Source: an uncultured Methanobrevibacter sp. (lineage in GTDB: Archaea; Methanobacteriota; Methanobacteria; Methanobacteriales; Methanobacteriaceae). From it: DNA of 37,851 bases. The stretch is from positions 1 through 37,851 of the forward strand of contig NZ_CAJOKH010000017.1 in NCBI RefSeq assembly GCF_905235195.1, given 5' to 3'. Both the position numbers and the translations under genes were made by a program. Positions within the stretch are counted from its first letter, which is position 1. Every line of letters begins with the position of its first letter. Below, piece by piece: positions 24,975 to 34,158 of this stretch. Under the pieces are notes generated by a model that was not told the DNA's origin, made no database searches, and saw only the letters and a program-made list of their open reading frames with translations.

Positions 24975-26312
24975 ATGTTAGGAAATTTAGGAGAAAGCCT
25001 AAGCAATAGTGTTAAAAAATTAGCAGGTATGACAGTTGTAGATAAGAAAACTGTTAAGGAAGTTGTTAAAGATATTCAAAGGGCATTAATCCAATCAGAT
25101 GTAAATGTTCAATTAGTATTTAAATTATCTAAAAGAATAGAAGATAGAGCTCTTAATGAAAAACCTCCAAAAGGAATCACTGCTAGAGAACATGTTATTA
25201 CAATTATTTATGAAGAAATGGTAAACCTTCTAGGAAAAGAAGCATCAAAACTAGAAATTAATGAAAAACCATTTAAAATATTATTCTTAGGTCTTCAAGG
25301 TAGTGGTAAAACTACTACAATTGGAAAATTATCTAAATATTTAATTAAAAAAGGATATAATCCTGCAATCGTATGTACAGACACATGGAGACCTGCAGCA
25401 TATGAGCAATTAAAACAATTAACTGATGAATTAGATATTTCTTTATATGGAAATCCGGAAAATAAAGATGCTCTTGATTTAGCTAAAAAAGGTCTTGAAA
25501 AATTCAAAAATCAGAGAATTATTATTTTTGATACAGCTGGTCGTCATAAACAGGAATCTGATTTAATTGAAGAGATGCATCAGTTGGATAAAGTTATTAA
25601 TCCTTCAGAATCCATACTTGTTGTAGATGGTACTATTGGTCAAATCGCAGGAGAACAGGCAAAAGCCTTCTCACAAGCAACTGATATTGGTTCTATTATT
25701 ATTTCAAAACTTGATGGATCAGGTAAAGGTGGAGGAGCATTATCTGCTGTAGCAGAAACTGGTGCTCCAATTAAATTTATTGGAACTGGTGAAAAAATTG
25801 ATGACTTTGAAGTTTTTGATCCAGAAAGATTCATATCAAGATTACTTGGAATGGGAGATATTCAATCACTTATTGAAAAAGCTGAAGAAAATATTGATGA
25901 AGATATTGCAAAAAATACAATGAATAATTTAATGAGTGGTAAATTTACCTTAATAGATATGCAAAATCAGTTTGAAATGATGAATAATATGGGTCCTATG
26001 CAACAGGTAATGAATATGATACCGGGTTTAGGTAATAAAGTTCCAAAAGAATTTACCCAAATGACCGAAAATAAGATTGAGAGCTTTAAAATTATGATGT
26101 CATCTATGACACAGGAAGAAATGGAAAATCCTAAAATTATTAAAAAATCTAGGGCTCAAAGAATAGCAAGAGGTGCTGGAGTAGATGAAAAAGAAATAAA
26201 GGAACTTTTAAAATATTACAACAACACTAAAAAAGCTATGAAAGGTATTGGTAAACGTGGTGGAATGGGTGGAAGAAATGTTAATCGTCTAATGGGTCAA
26301 TTCATGAGATAA
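24975..26312 (+). CDS. srp54: Signal recognition particle protein SRP54
   Basis: SRP54 is the GTPase that binds signal peptides and 7S RNA and delivers ribosomes to the membrane. It has an N domain (about 1-95), then a G domain with [10 protein letters not shown] (106-115), [16 protein letters not shown] (186-190) and [12 protein letters not shown] methionine-rich M domain follows (about 300-430, with [14 protein letters not shown]) and the RNA-binding [11 protein letters not shown] helix. The 445 residues are normal. Immediately after the stop, AAACTAAT and ATTAGTTT can form a terminator hairpin. Confidence 0.98.
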   Translation: MLGNLGESLSNSVKKLAGMTVVDKKTVKEVVKDIQRALIQSDVNVQLVFKLSKRIEDRALNEKPPKGITAREHVITIIYEEMVNLLGKEASKLEINEKPFKILFLGLQGSGKTTTIGKLSKYLIKKGYNPAIVCTDTWRPAAYEQLKQLTDELDISLYGNPENKDALDLAKKGLEKFKNQRIIIFDTAGRHKQESDLIEEMHQLDKVINPSESILVVDGTIGQIAGEQAKAFSQATDIGSIIISKLDGSGKGGGALSAVAETGAPIKFIGTGEKIDDFEVFDPERFISRLLGMGDIQSLIEKAEENIDEDIAKNTMNNLMSGKFTLIDMQNQFEMMNNMGPMQQVMNMIPGLGNKVPKEFTQMTENKIESFKIMMSSMTQEEMENPKIIKKSRAQRIARGAGVDEKEIKELLKYYNNTKKAMKGIGKRGGMGGRNVNRLMGQFMR

Positions 26313-26335
26313 ACTAATATTTTATTTATTAGTTT
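26311..26335 (+). terminator. Hairpin at the SRP54 stop codon
   Basis: AAACTAAT (26311-26318) and ATTAGTTT (26328-26335) pair perfectly across a 9-base A+T loop. The stem begins inside the stop codon, and TCTTATTT follows. Confidence 0.45.
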
Positions 26336-26439
26336 TCTTATTTAAATTTTAAAAGAATGTTTTAAGAATTTTTTATAAAAAGAATTTTTAATAATTTTTT
26401 TATGTTAATTATAATTAATATTTATTTTAAGTAGATACT

Positions 26440-27669
26440 ATGGAAGATGAAACAGTAAAAAAAGTAATGAAATTAATTGATTTAAGTGAAAATAAAATAT
26501 GTAACCATTGCCTAGGACGTAAATTCTCTAAACTTATTGATGGTAATGACAATGAAGATAGAGGAATAATTATAAGAGAAAATTTAGAACTAGACCAACC
26601 AAGAAGTGAAGATATATGTCCAATATGTGGAAATTTATTTGAAAAAATCAATGAATCATTATATGAACGTATAGACCAAAAAATTAACTATATAAGTCTG
26701 GAATTTGATAATTTTTTAGTAGGAAGTCGACTTGAAAAAGATCTTCTAAAAATTGATGAAAAAATAAGTGAATGTATTAATGTTGACTGTGAAAATATTA
26801 AAAAAGAAATTAATAGAATCGTTGGTTTAACACTTGAGAAAAGATACAAAAAAGAAGTTGAATTTGATAATAACAATATTTTAATAGAAATAAACTTTAA
26901 AAAAGAAGAGCCCACAGTCTATATTAAGATTAATCCTATTTTTATTGAAGGAAAATATAATAAATTCATACGTGGAATTCCTCAAACTAAATGGCCATGT
27001 AGAGAATGTCATGGAAAAGGATGTGAATACTGTAATTATACAGGAAAATTATATCCAGAATCTGTTGAGGAAATATTATCCGATATTGTTTTAAAATATA
27101 GTAAAGGTCGTTCCTGTAAATTCCATGGAGCTGGCAGAGAAGACATAGATGTATTAATGCTCGGAGACGGTAGACCATTTGTACTTGAGGTTGTAGAACC
27201 AAAAATTAGAAATTTAGATTTAAAAGATATAGAAAAAGAAGCAAATGAATATGCAAATGGTAAAACTAAATACAATAATCTAAAATACTGTAAACGTAAT
27301 AGAAAAGTAGAAATTAAAGTTTCATCACCTGATACATATAAAGTATATGAAGCACTTGTAAAATCTAAAGGTAATATTAAAAAAGAAGACCTTGAGATTT
27401 TAAAAACATTAAATTTAATTGAACAGCAAACTCCCCTTAGAGTTAAACGTAGACGTGCTGATATGATTAGAAAAAAAAGAGTCATTGATTTAGAAACAGA
27501 AATTATTGATTCAAACACATTTAAAATGAAAATTAAAACTGAAGGTGGATTATATATTAAAGAACTTATATCCTCAGATGAAGGTAGAAGTAATCCTAGT
27601 GTAAGCGGTCTTTTAAATACTGAATGTATTTGTGAAAAACTTGATGTTCTTGAAGTAAGTAAAAAATAA
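26440..27669 (+). CDS. pus10: tRNA pseudouridine synthase Pus10
   Basis: Pus10 makes pseudouridine at positions 54 and 55 of archaeal tRNA. The N-terminal zinc site is CNHC (21-24) and CPIC (60-63), within a THUMP-like region. The catalytic part begins near residue 180 and has a second cysteine cluster (CRECHGKGCEYC). HGAGREDIDVLMLGDGRP follows; the Asp in GRED (D235) is the expected catalytic residue. RVKRRRADMIRKK and LYIKELISSDEGRSNPS near the C-terminus are typical of the family. The 409 residues match. It is on the same strand as SRP54, 128 bases behind it, without a clear Shine-Dalgarno. Confidence 0.95.
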   Translation: MEDETVKKVMKLIDLSENKICNHCLGRKFSKLIDGNDNEDRGIIIRENLELDQPRSEDICPICGNLFEKINESLYERIDQKINYISLEFDNFLVGSRLEKDLLKIDEKISECINVDCENIKKEINRIVGLTLEKRYKKEVEFDNNNILIEINFKKEEPTVYIKINPIFIEGKYNKFIRGIPQTKWPCRECHGKGCEYCNYTGKLYPESVEEILSDIVLKYSKGRSCKFHGAGREDIDVLMLGDGRPFVLEVVEPKIRNLDLKDIEKEANEYANGKTKYNNLKYCKRNRKVEIKVSSPDTYKVYEALVKSKGNIKKEDLEILKTLNLIEQQTPLRVKRRRADMIRKKRVIDLETEIIDSNTFKMKIKTEGGLYIKELISSDEGRSNPSVSGLLNTECICEKLDVLEVSKK

Positions 27670-27770
27670 GTTAATAATAAAATTTAAAATTTAAATTATC
27701 AACACAACTAAAAAAAAATGTGAATAGTTAGAGTGTTTCGTCAACATCTAAAAATTTCACAATCCTATTT

Positions 27771-29183
27771 CTAAATAGGGTGCTAGATTTGGCTATATTT
27801 TTGGAGTGTTGTTTGTTCTTCTTTTTGTTTGTTTGTTAGTTTTTGTTGTCCTGTTTTTAATAATGTTTTTGTTCTTTTTATTTCTTTTTTATTTTTGTTC
27901 TTTTTATTTTTTTTTGTTGACTGGTGTTTTTTGGCTGATATTGCCTTCTGCTAGTCTTTGTAATTGTGTTTTTATTTTATATCCTTGTTGTATGATGAGT
28001 GTTGTTAATAATAGGCATAAATATATTTTTTTTGCTCATGGATTCTATTGTATAACTGTGGAATTCTCCTAATCCAAAAGCGTCTTTTGCTACTTTGAAG
28101 AAATCTTCTATTATTCCACGTATAGGTTTTAATTCTTTCCAGTTTTTTAATTTATTGAATAATATTGATGTTATATTATTTATATCTTTTTTTAATTGTT
28201 TGATTTTTTATTTTTTGAAAATACTTCCAATGGGTAGGATATTTTTCCTTGTAATTTTTCTGCTTTAAATGAATTTCTTGAAAATATGACATGGACAATT
28301 TTATACTTGTTGATTCCAATTTGATAGTTTTTATAGCTGTAATATCCTCTATAAAATAAAATTATGTCTTTTCTTTTTATGATTCGTCTTTTCTTTAGGT
28401 TTTGTAAAACTTCATCAAAAATTTTGGAATCGTTAGGTGCACCAGAATGTATTAAAATAGAAACAGGAGTCATATTTTTCTCATTTAAAACAACTGTTAC
28501 TTTAAATCCTACAAAATGGCCCTTAGTGGTGGAAAATGACCATTTTAAATTTAATTTTTCCAGATGTTCTTTTGGTATGAAATGCTTATCATTATTGAAA
28601 TCACAAGCAGAGGGTGTAGCATCAGCAATAAAACGATTATATTTTCCATACTTTCTTTATTAAAACTTAAAAATGTTGTATTTACTATTTTACAGTATTG
28701 ATCTGCTGAATATCTACTCAAATATTCATAAATTTGTTCAGAGCTTGATATTTCATTAGAAAACCCAGCGAATTTTCTTAATTTTCTGCTATGATTTAAC
28801 TCGTTAATGACCTGAGAAACTGTATAATTAAAATACATGCTTATAAAAAGAATTTTAATTGAATTTATTATCATTTGACGGTTTTTTATACCATTTCGAC
28901 TACAATTATTTCTAAATTTTTTAGAATCGATAATTTTAAATATTTTGCCTAACTAAATAAATTTTGGGTCTTTTGAATCATAATTTAAACTTGGTAACAT
29001 TTTTTCACTAAATAAGTATTTGTTACTCATAGTATTTAAATTTATTGATTTAATTGACCCTTTTTTTATATTAAACAAAATTTTTATAACACTACAAAAA
29101 TTCGACTATGTAACTATTGTAAAATACAATAATACATAATATACGTTGTTAAAAAATAAGTAAAAATCTAGGACCCTATTTAA
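27771..29183 (-). mobile_element. Degenerate insertion sequence (ISM1/ISNCY-like)
   Basis: About 1.4 kb between Pus10 and L21e is a decayed IS. The outer 20 bases at 27771-27790 and 29164-29183 are inverted copies with 18 matches (core AAATCTAG[C/G]ACCCTATTTA), and weaker similarity continues about 10 bases inward. A broken transposase gene fills the interior on the minus strand. No target-site duplication is visible, so the exact ends are uncertain. The ISM1 relationship rests on the look of the transposase and is tentative. Confidence 0.65.
27904..29030 (-). pseudogene. Transposase of the degenerate IS, multiply broken
   Basis: The gene began at ATG 29030 (MSNKYLFSEKMLPSLNYDSK) and ended at TAA 27904-27906 (GNISQKTPVNKKK), about 375 codons. 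Four lesions are visible: an in-frame TAG at 28953-28955 and frameshifts near 28640, 28205 and 28028, the last two in A/T runs. Recognisable transposase segments are RFIADATPSACDFNNDKHF, WSFSTTKGHFVGFKV, ILIHSGAPNDSKIF, YRGYYSYKNY (a DRGYYS motif, normally acidic, changed to Tyr) and LKNWKELKPIRGIIEDFFK. It is an old, inactive copy of a DDE-type transposase. Confidence 0.8.
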
Positions 29184-29513
29184 TAGTAAAATAAAAAAAG
29201 AAAAGGAATTTTATTGAAAATATTAATTTTTTAAAATTCAACTATAAAAAAACTAAAAGTATATTAATAACTTTTTAAAAATAATTAATTATTATTAATG
29301 AATGGAGAAAAGTTTCAAATTATAAATTATTTTTCACAATTGAATTTTTAGAATTTTTATCCATTTAATATAATTTATAAAAAAACTATGTTTTTATTAT
29401 TGAAATTGATTTTACAGGTTAAAACTTTTAATTTATATTAAAATAAAGATATATAATTAAAATAAACTAAAATCATTTAATTATTATAAAAATAATTATT
29501 AGAGGTTATGAAA
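29184..29513. other. Intergenic region between the IS and L21e
   Basis: This is A+T-rich sequence without a gene. AGAGGTT at 29501-29507 is the L21e ribosome binding site. A TATA-like AAGATATATAATT at about 29446-29458 is a candidate L21e promoter. Confidence 0.45.
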
Positions 29514-29804
29514 ATGCAAAGATCAAGAGGATTTAAAAGTAGATCAAGGAAAAAATTAACCAAAAAACCACGTACTGGTCGTTCTAATCCTATTACTAAC
29601 AAACTCCAAACGTTTGAAGAAGGAGATTTAGTACATATTATCATCGACCCAAGTGTTCACAGAGGCCAACCTCATTCCAGATTCCATGGAAAAACTGCAG
29701 AGATTATTGGTAAAAGAGGTCAAGCATATTTACTTGGATTGAAAGATGGTAACAAATTCAAAGAATTAATTGTAAGGCCAGATCACTTAAAATTACAAGA
29801 GTAG
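29514..29804 (+). CDS. rpl21e: Ribosomal protein eL21 (L21e)
   Basis: This is a large-subunit ribosomal protein near the 5S r[20 protein letters not shown], the family N-terminus, and [20 protein letters not shown] are diagnostic. I choose the second ATG (29514), because GAGGT at 29502-29506 is 7 bases away from it but only one base from the ATG at 29508. It is the first gene of L21e-rpoF, with 6 bases between the two. Confidence 0.95.
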   Translation: MQRSRGFKSRSRKKLTKKPRTGRSNPITNKLQTFEEGDLVHIIIDPSVHRGQPHSRFHGKTAEIIGKRGQAYLLGLKDGNKFKELIVRPDHLKLQE

Positions 29805-29810
29805 ATTAGA

Positions 29811-30176
29811 ATGATAAGTAAAAAAACAGTTAGCAAGGAACCAATCCCTGCATCTAAAGTTAAAAATATTCTTGAAGAATTTGCCGAAGAAAATGAACTT
29901 AGCTATGAACAAAACCTTACTTTAAGTCATGTAAGTACCTTCAGCAAACTCACAGAAGAAGATGCTTCAAAATTGATTGAAGAACTTACAGGGGCAGTTG
30001 ATGGTAAAATTACTGAAAAAATAGCAGTTCACATAGCTGATTTATTACCTCAAGATTTAGATGATATGAGATTATTATTTGCTAAAGAAAGAGTTTCCCT
30101 TAAAAACGAAGAAATGGAAGAAATTCTTGATATTATAGACAAATATGATGCTATTATAGTTGATGATGAAGAATAA
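29811..30176 (+). CDS. rpoF: DNA-directed RNA polymerase subunit F (Rpb4-like)
   Basis: RpoF forms the stalk of archaeal RNA polymerase with RpoE. The 121 residues have the HRDC-like fold. EPIPASKVKNILEE and YEQNLTLSHVSTFSKL form the N-terminal half, and IAVHIADLLPQDLDDMRLLF is the conserved C-terminal motif. It starts 6 bases after L21e. The pair L21e-rpoF is conserved in euryarchaea. Confidence 0.93.
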   Translation: MISKKTVSKEPIPASKVKNILEEFAEENELSYEQNLTLSHVSTFSKLTEEDASKLIEELTGAVDGKITEKIAVHIADLLPQDLDDMRLLFAKERVSLKNEEMEEILDIIDKYDAIIVDDEE

Positions 30177-30526
30177 ATTCTTTAATCATCATAATTATAA
30201 TCTAAATATTAAAATTAAAGACTGCTGTTTTTTAATATAAATTATTAAGCAATTGCTTAGTTAAAATTAACTTTTACAATAAATCAAACTTACTACTTTT
30301 TAAATTAAATTCTAATTTTAAAAAAGACTATTTTTTAAATAAATATTTAAGCGAATTAAAACAAACTATGTGAATACAAATAATTTTATAATTAATTAAT
30401 TAAAAATTAATAATTAAAATTTATAAAAAAATTATTATATACTATCTAATAAATACCTAATCAATAACCATTATAATAATAATTTAAAATTGTGCTTAAA
30501 CTAGATAAAAAAAAGGAGAAAATATT
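30177..30526. other. Intergenic region between rpoF and DUF655
   Basis: It contains the double palindrome at 30246-30272 and otherwise A+T-rich sequence. AAAAGGAGAAAA near 30510-30521 is the ribosome binding site of the DUF655 gene. No gene is supported. Confidence 0.45.
30246..30272. terminator. Double palindrome downstream of rpoF
   Basis: TAAGCAATTGCTTA (30246-30259) is a perfect 14-bp palindrome. It is followed directly by AGTTAA-AA-TTAACT (30259-30272), then CTTTT. The site is about 70 bases past the rpoF stop and could be a terminator. A protein-binding site is also possible. Confidence 0.4.
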
Positions 30527-31207
30527 ATGGCAAATAAAAAACAAAATAATAAAAAAAGGATTTTTGTAAAGGAAGAAAATGCAATAATTTTAGATTATCT
30601 TAGTTTAGGTTATGTTAACGAAAAATTAACAAATTTTAAAAGAAAACCTGTTGCACAAGCAATCGGTTGTGATAAATTCACTTTACTTGAACTTATTCCT
30701 AAACCAAATGCAAATATTGAAATCCACGAAAAGGTTTACATTGGGTCTGGAAAAAGAGATAAAATTAAAACCGTTAAAAAACTTCAATACGAAAATTTAA
30801 CTGCGACAAGTAGGATTGAAATTGAATATGCTATTAAAGAAATTATTGAAAATGACGAAGAGAAATATGTTGAATTCTTTAATAATGCAGAACCACTTAG
30901 TATGAGATTACATAAACTTGAACTTATACCAGGTATTGGTAAAAAAACAATGTGGGCTCTTATTGAAGCTAGAAAAGAAAAACCATTTGAAAGTTATGAA
31001 GATATTAAAACTAGAGTTCCTGCATTACCTGATCCGGTTACTATGATAGCAAATCGAGTTCTCCAAGAACTTAATACTGGAACTGTTAAAAAAGGTAAAA
31101 AGAAATACTGCCTATTTACCCAAATACCTTATGACAGAATGAAAGAATATCCTAAGGATGATAAAAGAAATGGTAAAAAACATCACAGAAACAATAATAG
31201 AAGATAA
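30527..31207 (+). CDS. DUF655 family protein (nucleic-acid-binding, HhH)
   Basis: This conserved euryarchaeal protein of unknown role is usually found beside rpoF and ksgA, as here. The N-terminal half (about 15-90) resembles a small OB-like domain (ENAIILDYLSLG, FTLLELIPKPNANIEIHEKV). Near residue 135, LELIPGIGKKTMWALIEARK is a helix-hairpin-helix motif, which points to nucleic acid binding. The C-terminal tail is basic (KRNGKKHHRNNNRR). AAGGAG lies about 8 bases before the ATG. The company of ribosomal and rRNA-modification genes suggests a role in RNA metabolism. Confidence 0.85.
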   Translation: MANKKQNNKKRIFVKEENAIILDYLSLGYVNEKLTNFKRKPVAQAIGCDKFTLLELIPKPNANIEIHEKVYIGSGKRDKIKTVKKLQYENLTATSRIEIEYAIKEIIENDEEKYVEFFNNAEPLSMRLHKLELIPGIGKKTMWALIEARKEKPFESYEDIKTRVPALPDPVTMIANRVLQELNTGTVKKGKKKYCLFTQIPYDRMKEYPKDDKRNGKKHHRNNNRR

Positions 31208-31238
31208 TATCGAATTGAATTTTATTTAATTTCTTCAA

Positions 31239-31259
31239 TACTAATTTTAATCAAATTAG
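31239..31259 (+). terminator. Hairpin downstream of DUF655
   Basis: ACTAATTT and AAATTAGT pair perfectly (8 bp) around TAATC, about 30 bases past the stop codon, with a T-containing stretch (TAAATACTTTCTATTTT) after it. Confidence 0.4.
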
Positions 31260-31408
31260 TTAAATACTTTCTATTTTATAAATTTAAATTTATATTTTAG
31301 TAATTCATTAATAAACATTATTTTTCTATTTTAAATAATGAATAAAAGAATTTAAATTTATTAAATTATTACTTTTTTTAAATTATTATTTTTTAAAGAT
31401 GTGATCGA

Positions 31409-32302
31409 TTGAAAGATAATACAAATACTTCACTTGCAAAAGAAACAAAAAATCTTTTAAAAAAGTATGATCTTAAACTTAAATCTAGTCTAGGTCAGAA
31501 TTTCTTAATTGATAATAATAAAAGAATTCAGATTATTAAATTTGCTGAATTATCAAAAAAAGATACCGTTCTTGAAATAGGTCCAGGAATTGGTACTTTA
31601 AGTTTAGAACTTGCAAAACACGTATCAAAACTTATCTGTATAGAACAAGACAAAAGGGTTGCAAGTATTCTTGAATCAAGAGTTGAAGAAAATCATATCG
31701 ACAATATTGAAATAATAAATGATGATGCTCTAAAAGTTGAATTTGATAAATTCAACAAGGTTGTATCCAACCTACCTTATCAAATTTCATCCCCCATTAC
31801 ATTTAAATTACTTGAATATCCTTTTGATAGGGCAGTACTAATGTATCAAAAAGAATTTGCACAACGAATGTTATCTGCTGTAGGAGATAAAAACTACTCC
31901 AGATTATATGTAATGCTTGCTTTTAAAGTCAATACTGAATTTTTAATGGATGTTCCAAAAGAATGTTTTATGCCAAAACCTAAAGTTGACTCTGCAGTTG
32001 TAAAATTAATTCCAAACCATAAATTTAATATGGAAAATAAAGAAGAAAAACAATTATTTGAAGATTATGAAAAAATAGCTAAAGCATTATTCCAACATAA
32101 AAATAAAAAATCAGAAAATGCCCTAATTAATTCCCGCCATGAAATAGGTTATAATGATAAAAAAGAATTAAAAATAAAATTGGAAGATATTAAAAATGAT
32201 AAGTTAAATAAGCTTCTAAATAAAAGACCAATAAACTTATCTCCAGAAGAAATTTTAGATTTAACTCGCTTGCTACAAGAATTATTTAAAAATAAATTTT
32301 AG
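31409..32302 (+). CDS. ksgA: 16S rRNA dimethyladenosine transferase
   Basis: KsgA/Dim1 dimethylates two adjacent adenosines at the 3' end of 16S rRNA. LKSSLGQNFLID (25-36) is the family's N-terminal signature; VLEIGPGIGTLSLEL is SAM motif I, and NLPYQISSPI (121-130) is the catalytic motif. The C-terminal domain is helical. The start is TTG at 31409, with GTGAT a few bases before it; no ATG exists earlier in the frame. The 297 residues are normal. The HemK-like gene follows after 50 bases. Confidence 0.95.
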   Translation: MKDNTNTSLAKETKNLLKKYDLKLKSSLGQNFLIDNNKRIQIIKFAELSKKDTVLEIGPGIGTLSLELAKHVSKLICIEQDKRVASILESRVEENHIDNIEIINDDALKVEFDKFNKVVSNLPYQISSPITFKLLEYPFDRAVLMYQKEFAQRMLSAVGDKNYSRLYVMLAFKVNTEFLMDVPKECFMPKPKVDSAVVKLIPNHKFNMENKEEKQLFEDYEKIAKALFQHKNKKSENALINSRHEIGYNDKKELKIKLEDIKNDKLNKLLNKRPINLSPEEILDLTRLLQELFKNKF

Positions 32303-32352
32303 ATTTGATTAAGTTTCTAGTAATTATATAATTTAAATAAATATGTGAGAAA

Positions 32353-32946
32353 ATGAAAATTAAAGATTTTGAAATAGAAACCAATGATTTAGTATACATT
32401 CCAGCAGAGGATACATTTCTTTTAGCAGAGAATCTTGAAATTAAAGAATCAGATACTGTTTTAGAAATTGGAACTGGAACTGGTACTGTAGGACTTTTTG
32501 CATCTAAACTTACAAATAGCCAAATTACAGTTACAGACATTAATTTTGATGCTCTTGAACTTGCAAGAGTTAATTTTTCAAAAAATAATATTGAAAATGT
32601 TGAATTTGTTTTTGGTAATTTATTTGATGAACTTGAAAATAGAAAATTTGATGTGATTTTATTTAATACCCCATATCTACCAACTGAAGAAGATGACATT
32701 ATTGATGATAATTTAAATTATGCATTTGATGGTGGAGCAGATGGAAGAAAAATTATAGACCCATTCTTATATGAAGTGAAAAATCATTTAAACAAGGGAG
32801 GTTTATTGCAACTAATTCAATCATCATTATCTGATATAAATAAAACATTTGAAATTTTATCAAAAGAAGGTTTTATGTGTGAAGTAGCTGCAAGTGAACA
32901 TTTTTTCTTTGAAGATATTGTATTAATTAATGCATATTTACTATAA
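32353..32946 (+). CDS. HemK/Mtq2-like methyltransferase
   Basis: This is a class I SAM methyltransferase of 197 residues that resembles the archaeal/eukaryotic HemK2 (Mtq2) group. Members methylate the glutamine in the GGQ motif of release factor aRF1. VLEIGTGTGTVGLFA (36-50) is motif I and VTDINFDALELA motif II. The catalytic motif, usually NPPY, reads NTPY here (105-108), followed by LPTEEDD, the normal continuation for this group. GTGAG lies 4 bases before the ATG. Its place next to ksgA is conserved and supports a role in translation. The Pro-to-Thr change may be normal in this lineage. Confidence 0.85.
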   Translation: MKIKDFEIETNDLVYIPAEDTFLLAENLEIKESDTVLEIGTGTGTVGLFASKLTNSQITVTDINFDALELARVNFSKNNIENVEFVFGNLFDELENRKFDVILFNTPYLPTEEDDIIDDNLNYAFDGGADGRKIIDPFLYEVKNHLNKGGLLQLIQSSLSDINKTFEILSKEGFMCEVAASEHFFFEDIVLINAYLL

Positions 32947-33286
32947 AGAGCAATATTAAAAACTCAATCAACTAATTTTAAAAAAAAATAGTTCATAAAT
33001 AATGTAATATAATATAATATAATATATATAATTAAATAAAATAAAGAAAACGGACATTATGTTATATAATAAAATAAATAATAAAATAATAGAATTTAAT
33101 GAAAAATAATAGATTATAATGAAAATAAAATAATACTAAAAACAATGAATAAAAATAATGAATAAAAATAATGAATAAAAATAAGAACTAAAACAAGGAA
33201 TAAAATAAATAAATAAATAAACAATAAAAAAATAGCTGTTTTTAAAATTAATAAACTATGTTAATACAAAAGAAAAAACAGAGAAA
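32947..33286. other. Intergenic region between HemK-like gene and dapF
   Basis: A convergent gap with no gene. It is unusually repetitive: a short AATAT repeat at 33005-33025 and three 13-bp tandem copies at 33144-33182. T runs on the minus strand just after dapF could end its transcript. Confidence 0.5.
33144..33182. repeat. Three exact 13-bp tandem copies
   Basis: AATGAATAAAAAT occurs three times in succession without mismatch. It lies between two convergent genes, so it would fall in untranslated 3' ends. It is a simple tandem repeat that is probably variable in copy number. Confidence 0.7.
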
Positions 33287-34147
33287 TTATTCTATTTCTC
33301 CATCAAATACTAATCTTGCAGGACCTTCCATAAATGCACCTAACTCTTCACCTTCCTTATATACAGTAAATTTAAGATTACCTCCAGGTAAATGTAAAAG
33401 TACATTTGAATTAAAAAGTCCTAATTTGTATCCTGCAATAGCTGTTGAAGTTGCACCAGTTCCACAAGCTAAAGTTACACCAGCACCACGTTCCCATGTC
33501 CTCATTTTACCTTCATGCTCTGATATAACTTCAACAAAATGAACATTAATCTTTTCAGGGAAAAGTCTGTAACATTCAATAGCTGGACCAAATCTATCAA
33601 TATCAACTTCATCAACATTATCAACAAATATAATTGCATGAGGATTTCCTACACTTAGCACAGTAAGTTTTAAAGTTTCACCATCAACATCTATTTCCCC
33701 ATCAATACATTCGTCCAAGTCATAATTCATAGGGATTTCTTCTGTTTTAAATGTACTAGTTCCCATATTTACTCTGAAAAATTTAGGTTTATTATTTTCC
33801 AAAGTAATATCAATAGTTTTAATTCCGCTTTTAGTTTCTACGGTCATAGATTCTGTTTCAAGTATTTTATGATTATAGACAAAATCTCCAAAACATCTTA
33901 TTCCATTTCCACACATTTCAGCTTCACTACCATCTGGGTTAAACATTCTATAACCAATATCTGCAACATTTGATGAGACAACAAATAATACTCCATCTGC
34001 TCCTACACCAAAATGTCTATCACATAAGAATCTACATGCTTCAGCTTTATCAGTTTCTGGAATTTGGGTAACTTTACTTTCATCAATAATTACAAAATCA
34101 TTTCCAATACCATGCATTTTAGAAAATTTTAATCCTTTTAAATCCAT
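33287..34147 (-). CDS. dapF: Diaminopimelate epimerase
   Basis: DapF converts LL- to meso-diaminopimelate, the last step before lysA in lysine synthesis. The two catalytic cysteines are C79 (EMCGNGIRCFG) and C228 (LACGTGATSTA). The N-terminal FSKMHGIGNDFVIID is the family signature. The 286 residues are normal. The start has GGTGAT 4 bases upstream, and lysA ends 11 bases before it, so the two form an operon. Confidence 0.96.
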   Translation of the reverse strand: MDLKGLKFSKMHGIGNDFVIIDESKVTQIPETDKAEACRFLCDRHFGVGADGVLFVVSSNVADIGYRMFNPDGSEAEMCGNGIRCFGDFVYNHKILETESMTVETKSGIKTIDITLENNKPKFFRVNMGTSTFKTEEIPMNYDLDECIDGEIDVDGETLKLTVLSVGNPHAIIFVDNVDEVDIDRFGPAIECYRLFPEKINVHFVEVISEHEGKMRTWERGAGVTLACGTGATSTAIAGYKLGLFNSNVLLHLPGGNLKFTVYKEGEELGAFMEGPARLVFDGEIE

Positions 34148-34158
34148 AATATCACCAA

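Noticed and set aside
27806-28072. A plus-strand open frame of 88 codons, very rich in Phe and Leu, upstream of the IS transposase.
   Set aside because: It is the reverse shadow of the transposase's C-terminal part on the minus strand; the composition comes from A-rich coding on the other strand.
28953-28955. In-frame TAG in the transposase as a possible pyrrolysine codon.
   Set aside because: The same gene has three frameshifts, so the TAG is simply one more disabling mutation. No pyrrolysine genes were seen.
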